Source: Mactra quadrangularis (Eukaryota > Mollusca > Bivalvia > Venerida > Mactridae). From it: a stretch of 64,000 nt of DNA. The stretch's first letter is position 1, and each line of letters starts with the position of its first letter. Of this stretch, positions 50,801-60,604 are shown piece by piece. Location: positions 29,551,327 to 29,615,326 of the forward strand of contig CM046299.1 of assembly GCA_025267735.1 (NCBI GenBank). The letters are read 5' to 3'. The notes under the pieces are model-generated. The model was given only the letters and a program-made list of their open reading frames with translations, was not told the DNA's origin and searched no databases. The position numbers and the translations under genes were made by a program.

Positions 50801-53800
50801 TATATTCATTTTTAATTTTTTTAAGAGTTGTCATTAAGTGTAATTCAATCTTATTTAGTAGAACTGGAAGACATTATTGACATCATCAAAGTTTTAAATG
50901 GTCACCACTGGCCCCGGACAATACTCCAAAAGTGGTCAATACTGGTCGAATGGTAGACAAATAAAAATGATTAAGTTTAATTAACTTTTACTTTTAGATT
51001 AAAAAATGACTTCTTTATGTCATTTCTTTTTGTTGATCTTACCGGTATATTCATTTTCAATTTTGTCAAGAGATGTCATTTAGTGTGATTCAATCTTATT
51101 TAGTAGAACAGGAAGACATTATTGACATCATCAAAGTTTTAAATGGTCATCACTGGTCAAAATTATTGTGTACTGACCACTAATGAAAATTGAACAGAAT
51201 TGTTTGCATCATTGATGATTCTTAACATGATTTTTAAGCAAAGAAGCCTTCTTATTTGTCAAAATTTTACAGCTAGTTACTTTTTATTGTATTATAATCA
51301 TCGTTTTATTACTGCATTATCAAATGAATTGATACAATACTGAAACTGTTTCCTCCCTGCCAAAAGATTCATCAGGTGGCTAATACTATCACTCATGAGG
51401 GGACACTAAAGTGGGGGCTGAGGTTATGTGTGAAAGTCACATAATATGTGTTTGTAACTTATTATTTATGTCATGATATGACCAGATAGTATATTTCAAA
51501 ATCAAAATAACTTTCAACCAGTAATGACCAGTATTGATCATTGAGTAAAATATATATAAAAAAATCCATGTACAAAAAAATAAGAAATTTGATTTTAACT
51601 TTATCTTTAATTATGCTTATTCATTTGTTTAAGGCTTTCCTATGTTATAAGAGTTTAAGAACAACATTTATTTATATTTGTCATAAAATTAACATGTTAT
51701 GAAAACCAATTGACCAGTATTTGCCAGTATTGACCAGTATTGTCCGGTTAAAACCAGTATTGACCACTGGCCCGGACAATACTCATATTGACCGCCTTTT
51801 TGCCAACCCTGAAAATAAGTGGACAGTTATGGAACAAACCACATTTTATTGAACAATACCTATATACTAATTTGTTTTTTTTCCTGCCTGGTTGGTTGGT
51901 AGGATTTTGACCAGACGCTAAACAAAAATCAACCAAACAATTTTGTCATCATATTATTGTTTAAACCATTTCACTAACCTTCCATAGATTATCAGGACCT
52001 GGTATTAACTTGGCTCTAGTTTTTGTATACTTCATTGGTAAAAGTAAACACTCTGTACCATGCTCATAGTCATATTCATTTGCCTATAATATACAAATAT
52101 ACCGTACATGTTATATGTTATAGTACAATACACGCATCATTTTAATAACTCTCTGGAAGGTAACACATGTGCAAAGAAAAAATTGAAAAATAAAATCTAA
52201 GTGCTGAATGCACTGAATTTGTTTGGTTTGATTTGTCTGTTTTAAATATCTAGTTTCACTCCCACCTTGGGTTCTATGAATGTATATTATACTACACATT
52301 TAATATATATTGCCCACAACAACAGTAAGTGAATAGACAAGAAGAAGTTAAAGCAAGGGTTTTTTGAAGTCTACTATTAGTATCACTATTCAGTCGACTC
52401 TTGGCATTAACTTCCCTGATCATCGAGTCACACACCAACTGTTAACATACGGCGCAGATTGCAGCCACAGCATATAGTGCATGACAATTACAGGTACCCA
52501 TTTACACCTGGGTGAAGTGAAGCAATCGCAGGTAAATTTCTTGCTCAAGGAAATTAGCAGTGCCCCTAGTGGGATTCGAACCCAGGACCTCTGGATCCCT
52601 AAGCATGCTTCCAACCACTGGACTACTGCTCCATGCAAGTAAAGGGCAACAAACTGTAAAAAAATATTAATGAAGTGATGCTGTCTTTAAACTACCTTTT
52701 AACCCAAACAAACAAATCTTGAAACTTAATACCTAGATACATGTAGACATAGTTATGTAGTTTTACTGGACAGAATAAACTTGGTACTCCACAATTGACT
52801 TACAATAATGAGAGAATAAGGTCAATCCCTAAAGAAGACCATTTGGAAACTCAACTTTATTTTTTTCAATTTAGATGGGCTGTCTAATACATTCATTCAC
52901 TACAATTAACTGACTGTTTTTGAAGATACACATGGTGTAAGAAATGCATAAACCAGTTTGTCGAAAACAGGCTTTCCAGTAAGTTCATTTTGTGGGTTAA
53001 ATTCCATAGCAATATTTTGACTATAAGACTTGTGTCAACACAAGTTATAGTCATTTTTCAGTAACCAGATCTCCTAACCTAGCTTTCCTGGACCCTTATC
53101 TATAATCAGTACTCACCTACTCGTCTACAAGGCCAACAACTTCTCTATACACTTTTTTAATTGAAGAAAATTAATGTAATTGTCAAATTTTTAGTCTAGA
53201 TGGGTTTCAAACCAGCAACCTCTTTGGGACAGTACAAATGAAGTATCAAAATCCTGCCCAAAGCTTAGTTGCTTCACAGACCCATGTTTTGTCAAATCAT
53301 CATCAATTCATCATATACATGTACAAATATGTAAGCTTTAACATCTGCCATACCAATAACACTAATATTCTTACTTTATCATAAGCAGTAGTTAAAATAT
53401 CCCATACAAATGCTTGGGGCATCTCACTGTTCAAATACTTGGATCTATCAAGAGATTCTATCAGTAAATTGTCATCATCAGCTGATATCACCGTGGAAAC
53501 AAGAGGTCTTGTCACACCAGCTACCTGCAAATATTGATATATGATTTCTGAGGTGAATACTAAAATGAGTGACTAATGGCTAGAAGCTTTATCAACATGA
53601 ATATTTTTAAAAGAATTGTTATATATTATAACATCATACATGTAGGTACAATAATATCCAGCTCATGTGAAAAAGTGGTACCTTCTTTAAAAAGTGTATT
53701 TAATACACAATAATGTGCATTAAATATGTATCCCATACACAAGATGAAATACATTTACGCCTTAATGATAAAAGATGAAATATAATTACCCCTTAAATAT

Positions 53801-56800
53801 AAAATATGTCAACCCCATAAATATAAAATATAATTATCCTAGAAATATAAAGGATGAAATATTTACCCCATAAATATAAAAGATGAAATATATTTACCCT
53901 ATAAACAAAAAATATGAAAAATATTTACCCAATAAATATAAAGATGAAATATATCTAACATGTGAATATAAAAGATGAAATACATTATTTACCCCTGAAA
54001 TATACTCGGCGTCAATGAAAACTTACCACCCTACCAACCCTCGTTTTATGATAATAGAATTGAAGTGCAGTAAAAACTTAACATAGACACATTTTTGGCA
54101 TACTCATGTAGTCATTGCTGCCAAAAGAATCTAAAATCGATTTACGATGTTCGAGTCCCGGACGGCATGTGCAAAATAAGATTTTTTTGTAAGGACAACA
54201 TGTATCCAGTAGTTTGTGTAAATCCTTTGTCTCTAACGAGAGCAAGTCGACAGGTTAAAAAAAAAACCTTCATATTTTCAACTATTGCTATTCAATGACA
54301 CATTTAAGAGACACTCAAACGTCACCAAGTTCTCGGCATTGCTGACGCCCGGCTTTCATTTCGTGAGATTGTTCCTCGCATGGGTTGTTCCCATCAGAAA
54401 TCATGAATCTGGTAAGGAGACATGAACAGACAGGCTCAGTGAGAGGTAGGTCACGCCGAGGTCATGAAAAGGTGACGCCAGGACGTACCGATCTTCAAAT
54501 TTTCCTGCTGCACGCTGGGGTGGTGATAGTGTGGGTGTGGGAATGCATTCCTTGAAGGCACAAGATCCCACTTATTGTATTGCCTGGAACACTTACTGCT
54601 CATCGTTACATTGATAATGTGCTGAGGCCAGTAGTTCTTTCTTTTATTCAGACTGACGCTGACGTCAACCTTCTCCAGCAAGACAGTGCACGGCCCAACT
54701 CGGCTCGCGTTACACAAGATTTCCTGCAGGATAATTATGTCCACACATCGCCTTGACTAGCATTCAGTCCCGACTTAAACCCTATAAAGCATCTTTGGGA
54801 CCAACGTGACCTAAGGGTTTATGACGACAGACGTGACGTCAATAATTTGCAGCAACGTATACAAGCACTGACTGAGGAGTGGGATGCAATACCAAAGTAC
54901 AGAATCCTACTTCTGATACGGAGTATGAGACGTATATGTCAAGCTGAGCTTGATGCAGAGGGAGGACATACCCGCTACTGAGGTACGTAACTTTCATTTT
55001 CGAGGTGGTCGTCTTGTTTGCGGAGTTGATCCGTTCATGCTTAGATTCCGTACTTGCAAAGAAAAATCCTATTTTCTAATATAATATTTAAAATCATGAA
55101 AATTTTCATATTTGCAAGTGTTTTCATTTTTTTTTAAAAATTAAGTTCATGTTAGTTTTCATTGACGCCTAGTATATAAAAGATTAAAAATATTTACCCC
55201 ATATATTGAAGCATTATCAACAATTTTCTTTATGATACTTTCATCAACAAATGGTCTAACAGCATCATGTATAATAACAACTCTAGGAGGATCTGACTTC
55301 TCTGTAAACATAAGATTACAATCACAATAATCTTGATAAGTAATAACTATGGTAATTTTTTATAGCATATCAGAGCTAGCACCTCTTTTTTCCTTATCTA
55401 CAATTGTTCGCACCTCTCAGCCCTTTTTTCTGCTCTCCATGCCCCAGATCAGCTATACCCTACCATTTTTGCTCGTACTTGCACATTAATGTTCCTACCT
55501 ACCCCATTTGTTTTGACCTGCACTTTTTGAGTTCCATCCTGCCCTTTTTTGCTCTTTCTTGCTCTTTTTTGTTCTGATGCACACTAAGCCCTATTCTCTC
55601 CTCCCAACACTTTTAGCCCCCCCCCTCCCCTCCACCACAGAAAACCATTGAAACTTGTAACCTCATAAAGCAACCTGAACCCCTCTTCTGCCTCTCTGTT
55701 CACCCAAATTTTAAGAGTTAAACTGGTATGTAAAAATAAATATAGTATCAAAGCAAATGTAAATCTTATTAAAGCATGATAAAACAATGACAATTTTACA
55801 TTGACAGTTAAAAGCTAAATAAGTTTATTTTTCCTATTGTTTATGCACAAGAGCTTGAAATTTAAAATACTAAATAAAAATGGCTCCTTATTCTTGTAAG
55901 TTCTTGGAGTTTAACACCATAGCAACACATTGGGCATGCTTGATTGGGCCGTCGGAACTGTGCCAGAATCAAATTACGACTCTTCCACAGAATCTGCCAA
56001 ACGAGTGAAATTGGATGTCGAAACTGAATCAAAAGGCAACATCCATAGTAAATATACTCACTTCTTACATTATTTATAGCAAATAGTTAAATTGTTATTG
56101 TAAACAATCGGGAAAAAGAATAACTTTAACAACATTCACTTTCAAAACACCAAACTCATATGTTTGTAGTGATGCTGCCGCCATCTTGGGTATGAATAAA
56201 CTGTGACCGATTCTGTTCACACCACCTATTTCCATGGAATGGGTAGAACGTTGCCAGAAAACAGTTCCAAGGCATTCGATTGGAGTTCTCCCAGTTTTAA
56301 CAGTCAGAATTTTCAATTGAGCATGCCTATTGTATATTTACCTTTCTGTAAACATTTGATACCAGCATGTATAGATCTATGTCTTGTAGATGAACCTTCA
56401 GTTACTTTAAGTTTATTTATAAAATGTCCAGCCCCTAATTCATTTATAAAACATTTATATTCAGGACTGACCACAACAACAATATCGTGTATCCATGGCA
56501 ATCTGAAATAAATAAACAATGAGACATGCTGTATTCAATTAATTTTTAGTAAGACAATGGTAGCGTTCACCCTCATTGATGAAACCTCTGATTATTGAAC
56601 ATGTTGACATGTAATTTGGAGCACCTAGAGTTACCTCTCAAGCTACCATTATTGTGAATCTTTTTACTAATTAGCTATCACATTATCTAACCAATGATAG
56701 CTGCAAGTAACAGTTAACTGTTAAAATCATTTAACTTAGGCAACAATAGGGAATGTTATGGTTTGAACCATGTTGTCTCGTTAATGGCCCTTGTTGAACA

Positions 56801-59800
56801 CTGACTCAGGGTTAAAATAAATACAACACATCCTTGCAGTTAGCTAAGTCAGCAGCACAACAAATTCAGGGGTTGTGGGTTTGATTCCCAAGCAGGACCT
56901 ACATAATCTTCCACTGTTTTTTTGTTATGTTTCTTTGCCCAATCTTCTGTCTATCTCTTCAGTAGACAGTTGTCAGCCCCTGGCAACATTAAGTGCTTAG
57001 TACTAGGATAAAAGCTAAGGTATAGAAATCTAGGCTAATCAAGGCAATGTGATTAGGACAATTGAGGAATGTAATATGACTGAAAAATGTTGAAATACAA
57101 CATAAAGCACAATTATACTCGAGTACATGACATTATTTCAGCAGTAAAAAGTTAATAAATATCAATTTTTGTGTAACAATCTGAAGAATCAACAAACTAT
57201 GTGACCAGTGTTGTATTTATCAACTTACCTTTTAGTTAGTTCATTAACAAAATCAGGGATTTTATATAACAGGGATTTGTAACGATAAGTAAATGTAATA
57301 GATTTTCATCAAATTTCACTGTTGTCGCTATTATTTCAGCCCATATGGAAAACAAGTATAACAAGTTTAAATAAAGATATTCACATGAAATTTTGTACCG
57401 GCACCATTCAAATTGACATAAATGATAGGAAAAATGTGTTTCTAGATGATTTTTGAGGTAAATTACGCTCACAGACTGTTTCACAAAATAATGCATTTTC
57501 CCGCCGATCTGCCATTTTTAGCACCATTTTACATCACCTAAAGTCATATTTTTTATCATAATTGCAACAATTTTCTGTCACAAACATTCACAAACTGCTT
57601 GGAAGACATGTACAAAACATAAATCAAGTTTTTAAACACTGGAATAGTTTGTACAGCCTGCTTCAGCCAGTTATAGACAGTGACAACCGTGAAAATTCAA
57701 AAAATCACTTTGTTACAAATCCCTGTCATATAGAATCCCTGACAAAATGAAGAATTCTTACACTACATGATTTTAGTCTTATGTAAAATATAGTAAACTA
57801 CATAACTATATAGTTATATCACTTCTTCTCAATGGTCATTTCAACTAACAGTTGTATATTTTCATTCTAGATTTTTATCAGTTAACATCTCATTGTAGCA
57901 CAACAGTACAACTCACCAAAGTATACCCAAACGAAAAAGAAACGCAGGGTAAAATGATATGGAATAACTTTTTATCGCCTTTGTGTAAGATGATGAAAAT
58001 TGGTCAGATTATTATCAAGGTATAGGTCGTTTGCGGTAAAGCTGGACCCCTAAAATCATAATATATCTCAGTAACTATCGGACGGAATTAACTCAAATTT
58101 TGTATGTGATCATAATTAGCATTTTCCTTTTCAAATCCAAAATTTCAGAATTTTTCTTTAATTACATAACATACTTCCCATAGACATGCAATGCAAATTT
58201 TGAAGCCAAAAATCAACTTTTGTTAAATGGGTATGTGCCATAATCAGAACAGCCACATAACAGTAGATACAAAATAATAGCTAAATATGAGGCCCGGTTA
58301 GAAATTTTATTTGATAACAAAGTGTAACAGTAAATACAAACTCAAATATCATCATCACTGTCGTCTGCATCGTCAAAATCTATACAAATTCTACACGTAC
58401 GATTTTAAAGACGGGCCTCTGCTTTACAATTCAGTAGATCGTCGAGTGTTTATTTAAGCGACAAATTTACAGTGAACGCACGGGACTTTGTATAAATACA
58501 CTGGAAGTATGACAATGTTATAATCAGAACAGCTTATTTACCTCCCGCCGGATTTTTGATAAAAAAATCCAAATATTTTGCATTGTACCTTATGGAAAAC
58601 TTTTTTATTTATCTATTAAAAATTCTGAAAATTTTGATCCTAGAAGGAAAAATTGAAATAAGATTGTATTAAAATTTTTAGCAAAATCGCTGTTATAGTT
58701 TAAAAGATATTTACGACAAATAGGGGTCCAGCAATAACGCAAACGACCTATATCTATTTACTCAACACATAATGAAAAGTTACTGAAGCATGAAACGTTC
58801 AGTGTCACGTAATACAAGCGAAGAAATGCAAAAATTTTGTGCAGAATAAATTTGATAATTTCTTCAACACATCTTTTCATATCATCCAATACTCTAGACA
58901 TTTATACACTGTGTTCCGTATTAAAACTCTGTTTTAACTTTCTACGTTAATGGCAAGGCTTACTGACGTTCAGCGGGGTCAGGCCATTACATTGCTAATG
59001 CAAAGTCAAACGCAACAGCAGGTGGCTATGCAGTTTGGGGTGAATGTTTCGACCATAGTGCGACTTGTTCGTCGACTTAGGGATACTGGAAGGCTTGCCG
59101 ACCGGCCTCGGACAGGGCGTCCACACGTCACGACACGACGTCAGGACAGGGCTATACGTCTCGCACACCTGCGTAATCGTTACGTTACTGCCACTGAAAC
59201 TGCTAACAATACAGTAGGCAATCATAACCGTCGTATTCACTCCCAAACTGTAAGGAACCGATTACGTGAGGCGGGTCTTCGTTGTAGACGTCTATGCATT
59301 TGTTTGCCTCTTTCTCCTCCACGTCGCGCGCGTCGAATGACTTGGTTAGCGGCACATTCCCCTCGGGAATAACACAAAAAGTAAAGGTCAAAATCCAACG
59401 ACAATTTCCAAATTTAGTTCACGAAAGATAGTTCTTGATAAATCAATATCCCAATTTTAATATCATTCTTATAATTCACCATAAATCACCACTGAAGTTT
59501 ACCCTGCGTTTCTTTTTCGTTTGAGTATAGTACATTCCAGCTTTGATTTCTGTCCCTTACCAAGAAAATGATGATCAAGATTAATAACTCCCTCCCCCAA
59601 AACTAAATGTTGATTTATTTATTTACACTGGGTTTAAGACCATGTCAACACATTTGTTTAGGTTTTTTACAGCGTCCAGTGCACTTAACCTAGCTATCCT
59701 GGACCCTTGTCAATAACCAATACTCACCTACCCTTCCTCAAGGCCCGAAACTTCTCCATATACCTTATTAATAGAGAAAAATCGACATTATTGTCAAATC

Positions 59801-60093
59801 TTATGGAAGGCTATAACCTCCCGTGTGGAATTCGAACCCATACCCCCTTCCTGATACTAGATTTGAAATCCAGGCGCGCTACCAACTGTGCTACTGACCC
59901 AGGTTTTATAAATGTTGATTTCCAATTGTTACCTGTAAAATGCTGTGATGGTATGATGTATCAGAGGTTTATTAAGAAGTTTACAATACTGTTTGGGTTG
60001 ATCACAACCAAATCTTTCACCTGTCCCTCCAGCAGGTAAAATAACTGACACTTTGAAGTCAATGTCTCTATCCATCTCTGGAGATCTAGCCAT
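44775..60093 (-). CDS. CRPPA: D-ribitol-5-phosphate cytidylyltransferase (CRPPA/ISPD), 9 exons, 400 aa
   Basis: Exons in coding order: 60093-59933, 56502-56342, 55301-55198, 53524-53375, 52083-51979, 49397-49352, 47498-47395, 45870-45592, 44867-44775. All introns are GT-AG and every phase fits, giving 1203 nt and 400 residues. CRPPA makes CDP-ribitol from CTP and ribitol-5-phosphate in the cytosol, for fukutin and FKRP to build the alpha-dystroglycan glycan. IspD-fold landmarks: LPAGGTGERFG (19-29) and PKQY (33-36) bind CTP; STRHRS (92-97); HDAVRPF (119-125); TRPLVST (147-153); EMPQAF (176-181). Residues 193-242 contain GTECLLL and WKVTYKKDLFAAESL, typical of animal CRPPA, and residues ~278-400 form the diverged C-terminal domain ending GQTFIVD. 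Human CRPPA is ~451 residues; the difference lies mainly in the N terminus and C domain. The start is the first ATG after an in-frame TAG. Weakest part: the join of the last two exons. Confidence 0.92.
45372..45520 (+). mobile_element. tRNA-headed SINE
   Basis: A-box-like GTGATCCAGTAGTAGG and B-box GAGTTCGAATCCC, followed by CTTAAGCAAGAAATTTACCT. A relative in the opposite orientation lies at 52.48-52.64 kb. It lies in CRPPA intron 8. Confidence 0.7.
45592..45870 (-). other. CRPPA: CRPPA exon 8
   Basis: Acceptor AATTTTTCAG, donor TCT^GTAAGT. 93 codons, open in one frame only up to a stop just past the donor. Encodes much of the C-terminal domain, ending HKHILIFGILYS, comparable to ILLYGLLIS of vertebrate CRPPA. 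Confidence 0.82.
46255..46415 (+). mobile_element. 3' end of a non-LTR retroelement
   Basis: It ends TATGCCTAAATAAATC followed by a (TCTA)n tail, in CRPPA intron 7. The upstream part is non-coding. Confidence 0.5.
47023..47285 (-). mobile_element. V-SINE-like copy in CRPPA intron 7
   Basis: Contains TGGGTTTAACACCGTGTCAA, AGCTTTCCTGGACCCTTGTC, TATAACCAGTACTCACCTAC and CATATACCTAATTAATGGAG. The tRNA head at the high end is decayed. Confidence 0.7.
47395..47498 (-). other. CRPPA: CRPPA exon 7
   Basis: Acceptor TATAAAACAG (poor pyrimidine tract), donor CAG^GTAAGA. Encodes EKLISVSVQFIPSTPDDVIV and on to SLQFQ; sequence is divergent but phase fits both neighbours. Confidence 0.75.
47570..48715. 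repeat. 30-bp minisatellite, ~38 copies, in CRPPA intron 6
   Basis: The unit on the plus strand is AGAAAGTTTTATTATAAGGA followed by GGAGGGAATT. It is strongly purine-rich on + and pyrimidine-rich in the CRPPA sense. A variant with CATAAAAGGAGGGTATTTG recurs near 47688, 48014 and 48253, showing higher-order structure. Since 30 is divisible by three, frames of 74-134 codons with a 10-residue period appear on both strands; these are artefacts. Confidence 0.95.
48749..48762. other. GC-rich motif GACGCCCCGCGG beyond minisatellite
   Basis: Same 12-mer as at 11677, again about 30-50 bp beyond the end of a tandem array in AT-rich DNA. Perhaps a shared element terminus. Confidence 0.4.
49352..49397 (-). 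other. CRPPA: CRPPA exon 6 (46-bp microexon-like)
   Basis: Acceptor TTTTTCATAG, donor AAAG^GTACTT. Encodes VTYKKDLFAAESLLK, which matches the conserved CRPPA segment directly after the preceding LWK. Confidence 0.88.
49398..50601. other. CRPPA intron 5, low-coordinate part
   Basis: No exon is seen. A GC-richer block at 49570-49910 contains GGACCCGTACATGCAGACAG and CCCATACGGTGCCCTCACAG; its frames have no recognised domain and it may be an old element. Confidence 0.45.
50602..51811. mobile_element. hAT-type MITE with 8-bp target duplication
   Basis: Flanked by perfect 8-bp repeats AAAATAAG (50594-50601 and 51812-51819). Ends read CAGGGTTGGCTGGTAAAAAC and, as complement, CAGGGTTGGCAAAAAGGCGG. 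The inner part has a ~247-bp direct duplication (about 50663-50905 and 50910-51155). No transposase; lies in CRPPA intron 5. Confidence 0.9.
51979..52083 (-). other. CRPPA: CRPPA exon 5
   Basis: Acceptor TATTATAG, donor AAG^GTTAGT. Encodes YDYEHGTECLLL to PGPDNLWK; phase 0 at both ends. Confidence 0.88.
52480..52640 (-). mobile_element. tRNA-headed SINE, reverse orientation
   Basis: On the minus strand: GGAGCAGTAGTCCAGTGGTT as A-box region, GGTTCGAATCCCACTAGGGG as B-box region, then CCTTGAGCAAGAAATTTACC. Same family as 45.37 kb. The minus frame reading VQWLEACLG is the usual chance translation of such heads. Confidence 0.75.
52993..53240 (-). mobile_element. V-SINE-like copy in CRPPA intron 4
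   Basis: Contains AGCTTTCCTGGACCCTTATC, TATAATCAGTACTCACCTAC and a decayed head with GGGTTTCAAACCAGCAACCT at the high end. Confidence 0.65.
53375..53524 (-). other. CRPPA: CRPPA exon 4
   Basis: Acceptor ATATTTGCAG, donor AAA^GTAAGA. Encodes GVTRPLVSTV and EMPQAFVWD; phase 0 at both ends. Confidence 0.92.
53740..54002. repeat. ~30-35-bp tandem repeat resembling the exon-3 donor region
   Basis: About eight degenerate units of AATATAAAAGATGAAATATA and TTTACCCCAT. The same wording (TATATAAAAGATTAAAAATA, TTTACCCCATATAT) straddles the exon-3 donor at 55177-55205 across the Tc1 insertion, so the true donor belongs to the same repeat. Confidence 0.75.
54003..55174 (+). mobile_element. Degenerate Tc1-like transposon in CRPPA intron 3
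   Basis: Inverted ends TACTCGGCGTCAATGAAAAC and, as complement, TACTAGGCGTCAATGAAAAC are flanked by TA. Inside are remnants of a Tc1 transposase on the plus strand: the helix-turn-helix part near 54310-54480 and the DDE half near 54590-54981 (LRPVVLSFIQTDADVNLLQQ, FSPDLNPIKHLWDQ, SMRRICQAELDAEGGHTRY). It has in-frame stops, frame breaks and a missing middle, so it is dead. Confidence 0.85.
54300..54981 (+). pseudogene. Tc1 transposase relic
   Basis: The N-terminal part reads like an HTH (FREIVPRMGCSHQ) with stops. A second part, after a deletion between the HTH and the catalytic core, keeps the second Asp motif region (LLQQDSARPNSARV) and the DLNPIKHLW motif; a TGA replaces the Trp codon before LAFSPD. 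Confidence 0.8.
55198..55301 (-). other. CRPPA: CRPPA exon 3
   Basis: Acceptor TATGTTTACAG, donor GGG^GTAAAT. Encodes VVIIHDAVRPFVDES. Only ~20 nt of intron separate its donor from a Tc1 insertion. Confidence 0.92.
55903..55990 (-). repeat. Short V-SINE-like fragment
   Basis: Only the 3' end block GGAGTTTAACACCATAGCAA and ACACATTGGGC is present. Confidence 0.4.
56342..56502 (-). other. CRPPA: CRPPA exon 2
   Basis: Acceptor TTTATTTCAG, donor AAAG^GTAAAT. Encodes LPWIHDIVVVVSPEY and the TRHRSIHAGIKCL segment; phase 2 in, phase 1 out. Confidence 0.9.
56840..57060 (+). repeat. tRNA-headed SINE fragment in CRPPA intron 1
   Basis: Contains GGGGTTGTGGGTTTGATTCC (B-box-like) after TAGCTAAGTCAGCAGCAC, related to the fragment at 38.01 kb. 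Confidence 0.5.
57253..57741. mobile_element. ~490-bp MITE in CRPPA intron 1
   Basis: Inverted ends begin CAGGGATTTTATATAACAGG on the left and, as complement, CAGGGATTCTATATGACAGG on the right, continuing GATTTGTAAC. A 7-bp direct repeat ACAAAAT flanks both ends. Frames inside are chance. Confidence 0.8.
58023..58750. mobile_element. Nested 728-bp Tc1/mariner-type MITE
   Basis: Ends TAGGTCGTTTGCGGTAAAGC and, as complement, TAGGTCGTTTGCGTTATTGC, each followed by TGGACCCCTA; flanked by TA at 58021-58022 and 58751-58752. No coding content. Confidence 0.88.
58950..59372 (+). CDS. Truncated Tc1 transposase, DNA-binding domain only (140 aa)
   Basis: The open frame starts MARLTDVQRGQAITLLMQSQ and matches the bipartite helix-turn-helix DNA-binding domain of Tc1-like transposases: first HTH at about residues 6-45 (QQQVAMQFGVNVSTIVRLVR), the GRP-type hook near residues 55-60 (RPRTGRPHV), and a second HTH at about 65-112 (TVRNRLREAGLRCRR). 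It stops at residue 140 (WLAAHSPRE), exactly where the DDE catalytic domain should begin; the rest is deleted and only the right inverted repeat follows. The frame is free of stops and frameshifts, unlike the relic at 54.3 kb. It cannot transpose by itself; it might still bind the ends. Expression is unknown. Confidence 0.85.
   Translation: MARLTDVQRGQAITLLMQSQTQQQVAMQFGVNVSTIVRLVRRLRDTGRLADRPRTGRPHVTTRRQDRAIRLAHLRNRYVTATETANNTVGNHNRRIHSQTVRNRLREAGLRCRRLCICLPLSPPRRARRMTWLAAHSPRE
59627..59905 (-). mobile_element. V-SINE-like element with tRNA head, CRPPA intron 1
   Basis: From ACTGGGTTTAAGACCATGTC to a head at the high end where the complement reads GGGTTCGAATTCCACACGGG near a CTGGGTCAGTAGCACAGTTG A-box region. 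Its right end lies only ~30 bp from the exon-1 donor. Confidence 0.75.
59933..60093 (-). other. CRPPA: CRPPA exon 1 (coding part)
   Basis: Starts at ATG 60093 (MARSPEMDRD...), encodes the CTP-binding LPAGGTGERFG loop, and ends at donor ACAG^GTAACA in phase 2. Confidence 0.9.
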
Positions 60094-60604
60094 TATAACA
60101 CTTATATCTTCTATGGATTTTCATAAGTAGCATATACTAATCTGATAGAAATAAAAATATAACATAGACAGTTTATAAGTCTAGTAATGATAATAAGACT
60201 GCTGATTATTTTAAATTCTACATTCAAATTATGAACATAACTTCTAATCTCTGCTAGTTAAAACTATGATAATGTGAAATTCTTTCAAATCAAATAATGA
60301 ATACAACTTCAAAATATTTTTTATTGAATTTCACAATGTTTCTTTCTCTAAACATTCCTTTCGGCAATAAAAATATTCCTCAGCTCAACAACCCTATCAG
60401 TGAATATTTTCCCCAAAGTAGAGACAATATACTGCCTTTTCACCATGAAAATCTACTGAGTACAAAATGTATTACCAAAATTTCACAATTGGCAAGATAT
60501 TATGGGACATAATGCCTAACAGTGGTACATCAATAATTTATTGCCTGTTGGCATCTTTTAAGTGTGTACTCACTGACACATTTTTTTTTAAATAAGAAAT
60601 ATTT

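Larger units (their letters stand above)
57924..59527 (+). mobile_element. Tc1-like element carrying a nested MITE, CRPPA intron 1
   Basis: Inverted ends share CAAACGAAAAAGAAACGCAG and GGTAAA, with TA on both sides. It contains a truncated transposase frame (58950-59372) and, upstream of that frame, a nested 728-bp MITE. The catalytic half of the transposase is deleted. Confidence 0.9.

Noticed and set aside
52420..52638. Minus frame with VQWLEACLG...SWVRIPLGA
   Set aside because: This is the familiar chance translation of a tRNA-derived SINE head.
56095..56316. Minus-strand frame starting at CCAAGATGGCGGCAGC
   Set aside because: The start context is promoter-like, but it lies in CRPPA intron 2 and the frame matches nothing known; a chance start is more likely.
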